Positions 7,260 to 16,200 of a stretch of DNA of 33,468 bases are shown piece after piece. Both the position numbers and the translations under genes were made by a program. The notes under the pieces are model-generated. The model did no database searches. It saw only the letters and a list, made by a program, of their open reading frames with translations, and was not told where the DNA came from. Source of the DNA: CAZKUR01 sp964556005 (GTDB lineage Bacteria > Bacteroidota > Ignavibacteria > Ignavibacteriales > Ignavibacteriaceae); contig CAZKUR010000041.1 of assembly GCA_964556005.1 (NCBI GenBank), forward strand, positions 1-33,468, read 5' to 3'. The number at the start of each line of letters is the position of its first letter. The stretch's first letter is position 1.

Positions 7260-7547
7260 AATGTTCTTGATAATTGTTAGTGTGTTGTGGAATTTAAAAT
7301 GTAGTTTGAAAGAAATGCAGCTATAAAAAGAAGTGTGAATAAAGCAGATGCAGCTTTCCTTTATTACAAGTAAAATAATTTCCGGTTATATTATTTATTG
7401 TTTTCATCTAAATTATAATTAACAACATTTCGTACATTTATTATACAAAATTAATGAAATAAATTTTATTCACCAAAGATTGTTTTCTGCCTGAATTGAA
7501 TAACTGAAGAAGCATCACATTCAATAAAGTGCTTATTTAATTTTAAA

Positions 7548-8420
7548 ATGGCGTTAGACGAAAAGATTAAATATAATATAAATGATGCATACGAAGCAGC
7601 AGTGGAATTTGCCGGTGCACATTATGAAAATTTTCCTGTAATTTCATTCCTCATCCCAAAACGGCTCAGAAAGCACGTTGCAATAATTTATTGGTTTGCC
7701 CGGACCGCCGATGATTTTGCAGATGAGGGAAGAATTATCGAAAATGAGAGAAAATTATCGTTAGATGGTTTTGAAAACTTTCTAAAAAGTGCGCTTGATG
7801 GTGATTATGAAAATATGTATTTCTTCGCATTAAGTAACACAATTAGGCAGTTTAAGCTTACGCCGGTTCATTTTTTTGATTTATTAAAAGCTTTTAAGCA
7901 GGATGTTAGAAAAAGAAGATATCGTGATTTTAACGAAGTTCTTGATTACTGCCGTTGTTCGGCAAACCCCGTTGGCCGTTTGATTCTTGAATTGTTTGGC
8001 ATTAGAAATGATGAAGCTTTTTTGTATTCCGATAAAATTTGTACTGCTCTTCAACTCACGAATTTTTACCAGGATGCAGCAATTGATTATAAAAAGGATA
8101 GAATTTATTTGGCACAGGATGAGATGGAAAAATTTAAAGTTGATAATAATGTATTTGAGTTAAATGAAAATAACCTTAATTTTAAGGAGTTACTGAAATA
8201 CAATGTTGACCGGGCTCAACAGTTGTTTGATGATGGTAAAAAATTGTTTGGGTTTTTACACGGTAAATTAAAATTTGAAATTAAATGGACGGTTTACGGA
8301 GGGGAAGAAATATTAAGTAAAATTCGAAACTCAGGTTATTGTGTTTTACAAAATCGTCCGGAGCTTTCGAAATCAGATTTTGTTAAATTATTTGTGAAAG
8401 TATTGCTCACAAATGAATGA
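7548..8420 (+). CDS. hpnC: Squalene/phytoene synthase-family protein HpnC
   Basis: HpnC converts presqualene diphosphate to hydroxysqualene in the three-enzyme bacterial squalene route. The 290-residue protein shows the HpnC-type N-terminus ENFPVISFLIPKRLRKHV and the first Asp-rich motif ARTADDFADEG (51-61). The second is in LQLTNFYQDAAIDYKKDRIY (169-188). The aligned order hpnC-hpnD-hpnE is the usual cluster order. Start ATG at 7548; the 3' end overlaps the hpnD start by 8 bases. The assignment to HpnC rather than HpnD rests on the N-terminal signature and gene order. Confidence 0.9.
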   Translation: MALDEKIKYNINDAYEAAVEFAGAHYENFPVISFLIPKRLRKHVAIIYWFARTADDFADEGRIIENERKLSLDGFENFLKSALDGDYENMYFFALSNTIRQFKLTPVHFFDLLKAFKQDVRKRRYRDFNEVLDYCRCSANPVGRLILELFGIRNDEAFLYSDKICTALQLTNFYQDAAIDYKKDRIYLAQDEMEKFKVDNNVFELNENNLNFKELLKYNVDRAQQLFDDGKKLFGFLHGKLKFEIKWTVYGGEEILSKIRNSGYCVLQNRPELSKSDFVKLFVKVLLTNE

Positions 8421-9255
8421 CCAGGCAAAATTAATAGCAAAAAATAGTAAAAGCAGTTTTTACTATGCGTTCAATTTATTACCGACCGAAAAGCGGGATG
8501 CAATGAATACTGTTTATGCATTCTGCCGTAAAACCGACGATATAATTGATGAAACCGGCGACCCAGACGATTTAAAATATGACAAGCTTAGAAAATGGCG
8601 CATCGAATTTGAAAAAGCGCTTTCTCTTCATTCGGATTATCCTCTTTTAAATAAACTGGTAAAGACCATATCGAGATTTAATATTCCTCTTGAACCTTTC
8701 TTTGAATTGATTAAGGGAATGGAAATGGATTTACAAAAAAAGAGATATTTGACTTTTGAAGATTTACAAGTTTATTGTTACCGCGTAGCTTCTACAGTCG
8801 GTTTGATGTGCATAGAGATTTTCGGATACAAGCATGCATCCGCAAAAGATTTTGCCGTCAACCTCGGGATTGCACTTCAGCTTACAAATATTTTACGGGA
8901 CGTAAAAAAAGATTATCAAAACGGGAGAATCTATTTGCCGCAGGAGGATCTCGCATTATTTAATTATAGTGAATTGGATATCGCCTCAAATAATTATAAT
9001 TCCAATTTTCAGGGGTTGATGAAGCATGAAGCCGAACGTGCAAAAAAATATTTTGATAATGCTACCAGGTGTTTAAATCTTGATGATAAAGCTTCAATGT
9101 TTGCAGCGAGGGCAATGCAGCATATATATTATAGAATGCTTGAAAAAATTATTGAACAGAATTACGACATTTACGGGAAAAATATTAAAGTATCGACATT
9201 CGAAAAAGTTGGAATTGCGCTTGGAGTTTGGGCAAAGTATAATTTAGTTTATTGA
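8413..9255 (+). CDS. hpnD: Presqualene diphosphate synthase HpnD
   Basis: HpnD condenses two farnesyl diphosphates to presqualene diphosphate. It has 280 residues in the squalene/phytoene synthase fold: VYAFCRKTDDIIDETGD (34-50) holds the first Asp-rich motif, YCYRVASTVGLMCIEIFGY (121-139) is the classic family signature, and LQLTNILRDVKKDYQNGRIY (155-174) holds the second Asp-rich motif. Both metal-binding motifs are intact. The start ATG lies within the end of hpnC and the stop TGA shares one base with the hpnE start (TGATG), so translation is coupled along the operon. Confidence 0.92.
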   Translation: MNDQAKLIAKNSKSSFYYAFNLLPTEKRDAMNTVYAFCRKTDDIIDETGDPDDLKYDKLRKWRIEFEKALSLHSDYPLLNKLVKTISRFNIPLEPFFELIKGMEMDLQKKRYLTFEDLQVYCYRVASTVGLMCIEIFGYKHASAKDFAVNLGIALQLTNILRDVKKDYQNGRIYLPQEDLALFNYSELDIASNNYNSNFQGLMKHEAERAKKYFDNATRCLNLDDKASMFAARAMQHIYYRMLEKIIEQNYDIYGKNIKVSTFEKVGIALGVWAKYNLVY

Positions 9256-10526
9256 TGAAAAAATGTATCGTTATCGGCGGGGGATTTGCCGGTCTCACCT
9301 CTGCAGCCTATCTTGTAAATTCAGGAATTAATATCGAACTTTTGGAAGCATCGCAAAAATTAGGCGGCCGAGCTTATTCTTTTAAAGATAAAGAAACAGG
9401 TTTGGTGCTTGACAACGGCCAGCATATAATGATGGGATGCTACAAAGAGACATTAAAATTTTTCGATTTAATCGGAGCAAAAGAAAATCTATTATTTCAA
9501 GATCATCTAAAAGTAAATTTTGTAGCAGAAGGATTTAAGATTTTCCCGCTCAATGCCTCAAAACTTTTTTACCCGTTTAACCTCTTATTAGCATTATTAA
9601 ATTACAAAGCAATTTCTCTTTCCGAACGGCTGAAATTATTGAAGTTCTTTTTAAAGTTGTATTTGTATTCCGATCGCGACCTTGAAAAAATTTCCGTGTA
9701 CGAATGGATTGAACTGGAAAATCAAAATGAAAATATCAGGAAAGCATTCTGGGAAATATTAGCTGTCGGTGCATTGAATACAAATATTAATAAAGTCTCA
9801 GCGAAAATATTTTCGGATATTCTTAAACAAATTTTTTTTAGAGGAAATAAAGCAGCAGCGATAATTCTTCCCAAATTTGGATTAACAGGAACATACTGTA
9901 ACAAAGCTCAAAAATTTATTGAAGAAAAAGGAGGGACGATAAATTTATCCGAACAGGTTTTGGGATTTGAAATTATCGACAATAAAATAATAAGCATAAA
10001 GACCTCTAAAAGGGAAATAAAAAATTTTGATTATGTTATTTCCGCAATTCCATTTTATGCATTAGAAAAAATTCTGTCAGGTAGATTTTTAAGTTATGTA
10101 CCTTTTAAATATTCTGCTATTCTTTCCTGTCATGTTAAATTAAAAGAAAAGAAATTAAACGATCATTTTTACGGATTTATAAATTCAAAAGTACACTGGG
10201 TTTTTAATCATGAAAATCATTTAACCATCGTAATCAGCGATGCAAATAATTTTATTGATAAACCTAAAGAAGAACTTTTTGAAATGATAATATCCGAATT
10301 GGAAAAATTTATTTATATAAACAGGTCGGATATTTCTTCTTATAAAATTTTAAAAGAAAAGCGTGCAACTTTCATCCCTTCCAAAGATGTAATCAATAAT
10401 CGGAATAAACAAATAACAGATATTAGAAATCTTTTTCTGGCAGGTGATTGGGTTGATACTAATCTTCCGTCTACAATCGAGAGTGCAGTGAAAAGCGGAA
10501 GGGTTGCGGCGGACTTTATTTTATAA
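9255..10526 (+). CDS. hpnE: Hydroxysqualene dehydroxylase HpnE (squalene-associated FAD-dependent oxidoreductase)
   Basis: HpnE reduces hydroxysqualene to squalene using FAD. The N-terminus KKCIVIGGGFAGLTSAAYL is a Rossmann dinucleotide-binding motif, followed by ELLEASQKLGGRAYSF and DNGQHIMMGCYKETL, typical of this amine-oxidase/desaturase-like family. The C-terminus has the second FAD segment NLFLAGDWVDTNLPSTIESA. I start at ATG 9255, which overlaps the hpnD stop; a TTG one codon earlier is less likely. Third gene of hpnCDE. No squalene-hopene cyclase or other terpenoid gene is visible in the window, so the end product is unknown. Confidence 0.91.
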   Translation: MKKCIVIGGGFAGLTSAAYLVNSGINIELLEASQKLGGRAYSFKDKETGLVLDNGQHIMMGCYKETLKFFDLIGAKENLLFQDHLKVNFVAEGFKIFPLNASKLFYPFNLLLALLNYKAISLSERLKLLKFFLKLYLYSDRDLEKISVYEWIELENQNENIRKAFWEILAVGALNTNINKVSAKIFSDILKQIFFRGNKAAAIILPKFGLTGTYCNKAQKFIEEKGGTINLSEQVLGFEIIDNKIISIKTSKREIKNFDYVISAIPFYALEKILSGRFLSYVPFKYSAILSCHVKLKEKKLNDHFYGFINSKVHWVFNHENHLTIVISDANNFIDKPKEELFEMIISELEKFIYINRSDISSYKILKEKRATFIPSKDVINNRNKQITDIRNLFLAGDWVDTNLPSTIESAVKSGRVAADFIL

Positions 10527-10594
10527 TTTATTTCTTGATACTGTATAATTAGTTTATTAAGTTATAGTATATTTTAATAACCAATGGGAATAAT

Positions 10595-12199
10595 ATGATG
10601 GTTAGAGTACTGTTTTTCTTTTTAGTACTGAATGGGACGGTCATCTTCTCTCAAACCCAGCAATGGAAAATTTTTAATACTTCAAATTCACAGCTTCCCT
10701 CTAATGAGATTGAAAATTTAACAGTTGATAATTCGGGAAATATCTGGATTGCTACAAATGGTTCCGGAGTTGTAAAATTTAATTATACCAATTATTCCAA
10801 CTGGACGATTTATAACACATCAAATTCCGGTATTCCGTCAAATTCATGTTCTAGCATTTTAGTCGATTCGAATAATACAGTTTGGCTGGGAGGAAATAGT
10901 TCAGACTTCCGGCTGGCAAAGTTTGACGGAAGTCAGTGGACTGTTTATAATCAAAGCAATTCGCAAATTCCTTATAATGGCGCTAATTCCCTAATTCAAG
11001 GTAAAGACGGTCTTTTATGGATGCTCTCCCGAGGTTCCGTTGATCCTTGGGGCGGACCTTTAGCTCTCGTGAGTTATGATAAAGATACTACCTGGAATGT
11101 AATTGGTGTATACTATTATGCGTTTACAGGCTGGAATAAATTGGCTGAGGATTCTTTAGGCAACAAGTGGATCGGACTCTGTAGTCATCTGGCAATGTAT
11201 AATGGAGACTCTGTTGAGAATTTTACTAATTATGCGTTCGGACAATATATCACCGATCTAAAAATAGATAATTCGGGGAATATCTGGGTCGCCGGAGGTT
11301 TTGCAGGCTGGGGAGGTTTAACTAAATTTGACGGAACTAATTATACCCCGTTCCCTGATATTATTGCAATATCAATAGAAGTTGATAATCAAAATAATAT
11401 ATGGGCAGGTACCGAAGCATTCATTTTGCCCGATTCGACAAAGCCTGCAGAGCTTGCAAAATTTGACGGCAGTAACTGGACTATTTATAATTATCTTAAT
11501 TCTCCTTTACCGAACACTTTTAATATTAATGATCTGCAGTTTGATAAACTCGGGAATTTATGGATTGCAACTTCCGATTCCGGACTGGTGGAGTTCAACG
11601 AAAACGGAATAGTAACTCCTGTTGAATTAACTTCATTTACAGCAAACTTGAAAAATGGTGATGTTCAATTAAACTGGGAAACTGCAACTGAACAGAATAA
11701 TAAAGGTTTTGAAATTGAAAGAAGTCAGAAATCAGAGGCCGGAAGTCGGAACTGGGAGAAGATTGGATTTGTTGATGGACATGGTACTACTGCTAAACCT
11801 AATTCATATTCTTTTGTAGACAATCTTACTCATACTCTTAATCTTGCTCATACTCTTTACTACAGATTGAAACAAATAGACTTTGATGGATCAATTAAAT
11901 ATTCAAATTTTATTGAAGTTGATATAACTTCACCTTTGCAATATTCATTGGAACAAAATTATCCAAACCCGTTCAACCCGTCTACTAAAATAAAATATTC
12001 GATTGCAAAAGATGGAAATGTCAGCTTAAAAATATTCAACATACTTGGAAGGGAAGTAAAAACTCTTGTTAATGAAAATCAAAAAGCGGGAAAGTATACA
12101 ATAAATTTTGACGGAAGTAATTTAAGCAGCGGAATATATTTTTACAGTCTTGAAACCGGCAGTTTCAAACAGGTGAAGAAGATGATACTCCTGAAGTGA
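10595..12199 (+). CDS. Secreted beta-propeller protein with T9SS type A sorting domain
   Basis: This is an exported surface or extracellular protein. The 534 residues comprise a signal peptide (residues 1-19, ending IFSQ) and about six repeats of a two-component-regulator-type propeller blade with motifs such as SGNIWIATNGSGVVKF, NTVWLGG, GNIWVAGG and LGNLWIATSDSGLVEF. A short beta segment follows (PVELTSFTANLKNGDVQLNW, with GFEIERS). The C-terminal T9SS sorting domain covers about 450-534: NYPNPFNPSTKIKYSI, LKIFNILGREVKTLV, AGKYTINFDGSNLSSGIYFY and a basic end (KKMILLK). The sorting domain marks it as cargo of the machinery whose SprA gene lies 1.1 kb downstream. The ligand or role is unknown. 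A 97-bp inverted-repeat element begins 18 bases after the stop. Confidence 0.88.
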   Translation: MMVRVLFFFLVLNGTVIFSQTQQWKIFNTSNSQLPSNEIENLTVDNSGNIWIATNGSGVVKFNYTNYSNWTIYNTSNSGIPSNSCSSILVDSNNTVWLGGNSSDFRLAKFDGSQWTVYNQSNSQIPYNGANSLIQGKDGLLWMLSRGSVDPWGGPLALVSYDKDTTWNVIGVYYYAFTGWNKLAEDSLGNKWIGLCSHLAMYNGDSVENFTNYAFGQYITDLKIDNSGNIWVAGGFAGWGGLTKFDGTNYTPFPDIIAISIEVDNQNNIWAGTEAFILPDSTKPAELAKFDGSNWTIYNYLNSPLPNTFNINDLQFDKLGNLWIATSDSGLVEFNENGIVTPVELTSFTANLKNGDVQLNWETATEQNNKGFEIERSQKSEAGSRNWEKIGFVDGHGTTAKPNSYSFVDNLTHTLNLAHTLYYRLKQIDFDGSIKYSNFIEVDITSPLQYSLEQNYPNPFNPSTKIKYSIAKDGNVSLKIFNILGREVKTLVNENQKAGKYTINFDGSNLSSGIYFYSLETGSFKQVKKMILLK

Positions 12200-12217
12200 T
12201 ATATGAAATTTACATAA

Positions 12218-12314
12218 GGGTACTTCTAAAAACTTCAATATTCTTTGCGAACTCTGCGTATTCTTTGCGTTCTCTGCGTTAAATTTTTATAAATGACAGT
12301 TTTTAGAAGTGCCC
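12218..12314. repeat. 97-bp MITE/REP-like intergenic element with terminal inverted repeats
   Basis: The left end GGGTACTTCTAAAAACT (12218-12234) and right end AGTTTTTAGAAGTGCCC (12298-12314) are inverted repeats matching at 16 of 17 positions. ATAA flanks the element on both sides (12214-12217 and 12315-12318), a possible 4-bp target duplication. Inside are two tandem 20-mers of the CTTTGCG/CTCTGCG type (12241-12260 and 12261-12280, 17 of 20 identical), a pattern known as a dispersed intergenic repeat in many genomes. The stretch 12200-12557 otherwise holds no gene I can support. Confidence 0.7.
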
Positions 12315-12557
12315 ATAATTGTTTGTTGGAGAAACTTTATCGCTTTAGAAATTATTTCTTCTAATTCTTGTTATTAAATTCTAAGCAAGAATCACCGTTG
12401 AAGATGAAAATAAAAAGTGAAATAATATTAAGGATAGCGGGGTTCAAAGGAAGTAATACGACAAGTGAAGTTGAAAAATATTTACCCCTATTTGTTAGTA
12501 AATAAACAAATAGGTTTATTATTTTAAACAATAGAATATTTTTATTTATAACCAACT

Positions 12558-13064
12558 TTGAATAATAAAGCAAAATATTACATCGAAAAATTAGATTTGA
12601 TGCCGCATCCCGAAGGAGGTTATTTTAAAGAAATATACCGGTCTGAAGAAATTTATCCGGCAGATCATTTACCTAAGAGATATGGAGGCAGCCGGTGTTT
12701 TTCCACATCTATTTATTTTCTTCTTGAAGGAGAACAAGTATCGACTTTCCATCGTTTGAAATCAGATGAACTCTGGCATTTTTATGACGGCAGCCCATTA
12801 AAAATTTTTATAATAAACAGCAGCGGAAAAAAGGAAGAAATTTTGCTCGGCAATAATCTTGAAAAAAATGAAAATTCGCAGGTAGTTGTAACAAAAGGAA
12901 ATTGGTTCGGGGCGGAGGTAATGGATAAATCATCCTTTACATTACTCGGCTGTACCGTAGCTCCGGGGTTTGATTTTTCCGATTTTGAGGCAGGGAAAAG
13001 ATTAGAGTTAATAAAACAATTCCCCGCCTTTGAAAATTTAATATTAAAATTAACTCAACTTTGA
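12558..13064 (+). CDS. Cupin-fold protein of the DUF985 (cupin_5) family
   Basis: The 168-residue protein matches the DUF985 cupin pattern: LMPHPEGGYFKEIYRS near the N-terminus, STSIYFLLEGEQVSTFHRLKSDELWHFYDGSPL in the middle (candidate metal or ligand residues His, Glu, His), GNWFGAEV, and the closing LLGCTVAPGFDFSDFEAG. These small cupins are widespread, mostly of unknown substrate; some relatives are linked to sugar or signalling metabolism, but I do not assign a reaction. The start is TTG at 12558, since no ATG precedes the PEGG motif. It is a single gene with no same-strand operon partner. Confidence 0.87.
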   Translation: MNNKAKYYIEKLDLMPHPEGGYFKEIYRSEEIYPADHLPKRYGGSRCFSTSIYFLLEGEQVSTFHRLKSDELWHFYDGSPLKIFIINSSGKKEEILLGNNLEKNENSQVVVTKGNWFGAEVMDKSSFTLLGCTVAPGFDFSDFEAGKRLELIKQFPAFENLILKLTQL

Positions 13065-13284
13065 AAATAATACTTCATAAAACCATCAAGTACAAAAAAT
13101 TTTAAGTGAAAAATAAATACCTTCAATAAAATCTTTATTAGATTTAGATTTATTTGGTTTTTTTAAAAATTTCGAAGATTATTTATTGAATATAAAATTT
13201 TAATTATCTAATTTTTTGCTCAAAAATTTTAGGAGGTTTATAGACTTATTTTTACGGTAAAAATTATAGTAAGAAACTTCGTTT

Positions 13285-13297
13285 AAGGGAAAACATC
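13285..13297 (+). promoter_or_regulatory. Putative ribosome site and ATC start codon of sprA
   Basis: AAGGGA (13285-13290) is followed after four bases by ATC (13295-13297), then codons for Lys-Arg-Lys-Ile-Leu and a hydrophobic segment. There is no in-frame ATG, GTG or TTG between the upstream stop (TAG 13241-13243) and 13571. An AGGAGG at 13231-13236 lies too far upstream, before that stop. Confidence 0.5.
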
Positions 13298-16200
13298 AAA
13301 AGGAAAATATTAAGTCTACTGAATAAAGCAGCCCGTGCTCTGATCTTAGGCACCGTTGTATTTTATTCGGTTGTCAGTTTTGGGTTTAAAACTCCTTATA
13401 AAAATCAATTCGACGGAACCTATTGGCTTCAAGGGTGCATTAATTATTTAAATGCCCTTCGTCAATATGAACAGCTTAAGAAAGAAGCTAATCCGGAACT
13501 GAATTCCCCGCCGGCAAATACTGCAATTGCTAAACCCCTGAAACCTGATGATGGCCCTCAAGCACATTATATGATTCCTATAAATTTCCCTCCCGACAGC
13601 GGCAAGGGTAATCTGAAACCCGATTCGACCTTAACACAAAAAGATTCTCTGTCTATTTTAAATGATTCTACCAAATTAGCTGCCGATACAATTAAGACAG
13701 ACTCTCTGGCAATTGACTCAACTGCAAGGATGAAATTTTTTGATCATACACACGAAGAAGCGCCCTATGTAAAATTACAAATGGGAAAAACTTCACCTTT
13801 TATTGCAGAGCCGTCAGCGAATATTAGAACAAGAACTGCCGAAATTGACTCCACAGGAAAATATGTTGTCATAAAAGAAAAAATAGCAGGGCAGGAAAGC
13901 AAAATTCTGTTAAGAGTACCGATTGATGAATATATTAAAGCAAAGATGCAGGAACAAAACCAGCAAAACTGGGAAGACCTCGGTTATAACTATAAATTGA
14001 ATACAAATGAAAAAGGATTAAGTGAAGTTATAAGCAGTATTACCAATATTGATATCCCTCTTCCAAAAGTTGGAGTGTTGAGTATTTTTGGAACTCCTAA
14101 GATAAGTTTAAAGATTGGCGGGGCAGTCGATATCCATGGAGCTTGGAAGAATTCTACAACGGAAGGTATTACTGCATCGGGACTAGGAAATACAAGAAAT
14201 GAACCTGACTTTAAGCAGCAGGTACAAATAAATGTAAACGGAACTATCGGAGATAAATTAAATATAAGTGCGGATTGGAATACGGAACGAACTTTCCAGT
14301 ATGAGAACCAATTAAAAATAAAATACACAGGGTATGAGGATGAAATAATCCAAAGTATAGAAGCGGGAAACGTTTCTTTGCAGACTTCTCCATTAGTAGG
14401 CGGAAGTGAAGCTCTTTTTGGTGTTAAAGCAAAGTTTCAAATGGGCCCTCTTACTTTAACTACACTTGCAAGCCAGAAGAAAGGCGAAGTGAAAACTGTT
14501 GATGTTTCTGGAGGTTCGACTTCGCAGGATTTCCAGATAAGAGCTTATAATTATTCCACCAATCACTTCTTTGTAGATACTATTTATGCAAGTACGTTAC
14601 CTCAATATAATTTTTTCGAAAGATATTATAGTAACGCCACGCCGGATTATGATCCTAATTATCAAATAGTCGATATCCAGGTTTGGAAATCAGTAAATCA
14701 AATCACTTCAGACCGTTCACAGTTTAGAAAGGCTAATGCATATATAAATCTTGGAGCAAAACCGGAAAACGGATATGCGGATTCATTAAGACAAAATTTG
14801 ACTAACCCGGTTCCGGGTCAGAAAGAAACAGGAAATTTTGTGCTTCTTCAGGCAGGTGTAGATTATATCCTTCATCCGTATACAGGTTTTATAACTTTTA
14901 TTTCTCCGGTCAATGATGAGAATATTATTGCAGTTGCTTATAGGGTAAAAGACACTTATTACGGAGATTTTGTTACGCCAACCTCTAAAGATACTACTCA
15001 TTTGGTTTTAAAGCTTGTAAAACCGCAGTATTTAAAGCCCGAGTATACTGAAGCCTGGAAATTACAATTAAAAAATATATACCCGGTGGGAGGAAGAAAC
15101 ATTAAAAAGGATGGATTTGAATTCCACATTAAATATGAAGTTGAGGGACAGGACCCGGTAGAAGAGCTTCCTACCGGCGGCAAAACCGTAAGATTATTAA
15201 ATGCATTCGGGCTTGACGAATTGGATGCAAGCGGTAACCCCGTTTCTAATGGAGACGGAGTTTTTGATTACAGGCCTGATTTTACTATTATGCCTCAAAC
15301 AGGAGAAATAATTTTTCCTACACTGCAACCCTTCGGCAAGAATTTTCCTTCTTCTTTAAGTTCCTTGGATTCTTTAAAATATTCTGATATTTACAATAAA
15401 TCCGTTACGATTGCAAGTCAGAATAGATTGGAAGATAAGTGGGAATTGACAGGAAAGTATTCCGGTGAGGCAAGTTCAACTTACCAATTAGGTTTCAATA
15501 TAGTTGAAAACTCGGTTAAAGTGCTTTTAAATGGTGCTGAGTTATCGGCCGGTTCTGATTATACGGTTGATTATAACACCGGGCAATTAACAATTCGTAA
15601 TGACGCTGCATTAGTTCCTGGTGCAAATCTAAAAATAAGTTACGAACAAAATGATTTATTTCAGTTGGCTTCGAAGACTCTTGTCGGCGCAAGAGGAATT
15701 TTAAATATAAGCCAAAAAACCAAGTTAGGTTTTTCGTTCCTCAATCTTAACCAGCAGACATTAAGTGATAAAGTTAGAATAGGTGAAGAACCTTTGAGCA
15801 ACTCTATTTATGGAGTTGATTTTAATACTCAAATGGATCTGCCGTTTTTAACAAAAGGATTAGATAAGATTTTCTCTACAAAAGAAATGTCTTCTTTAAC
15901 TCTTGCTGCCGAATATGCTTACATGAATCCGAATCCAAATACTAAAGTAAGTACTATCGCATCAGACAACGGGCAGAGTATCGCGTACATCGACGACTTT
16001 GAAGGTTCAAAACAAACTATACCTATTGGTGTTAGCTATACAAGCTGGAAGGATTTAAGCCCCCCTTCGTTTCTTCCTGGCCTGGATACATTAGCTGTGA
16101 CTCCACTTGCAAAGATGGATTATAAAGGTAAAAGCTGGTGGTACACAATTACTCCTTCAAATGTTTTTGTAAAAGACATCTGGGGAAACAGGAAGAAAGT

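Noticed and set aside
10539..10571. Possible terminator ATACTGTATAATTAG...TTATAGTAT after hpnE
   Set aside because: The stem is short, all A/T and interrupted; not distinguishable from background.
12361..12573. 70-codon minus-strand frame between the 97-bp element and the cupin gene
   Set aside because: It reads through AT-rich DNA into Ile/Leu/Asn-rich sequence with no family features, has no ribosome site, and overlaps the cupin start.
13256..13272. GGTAAAAATTATAGTAA before sprA, resembling the curli activator site
   Set aside because: The second half does not match without shifting a base, and no GG-N10-GC/GT promoter element follows.
13990..14328. 112-codon minus-strand frame within sprA
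   Set aside because: It is an antisense shadow of a clearly coding SprA region.
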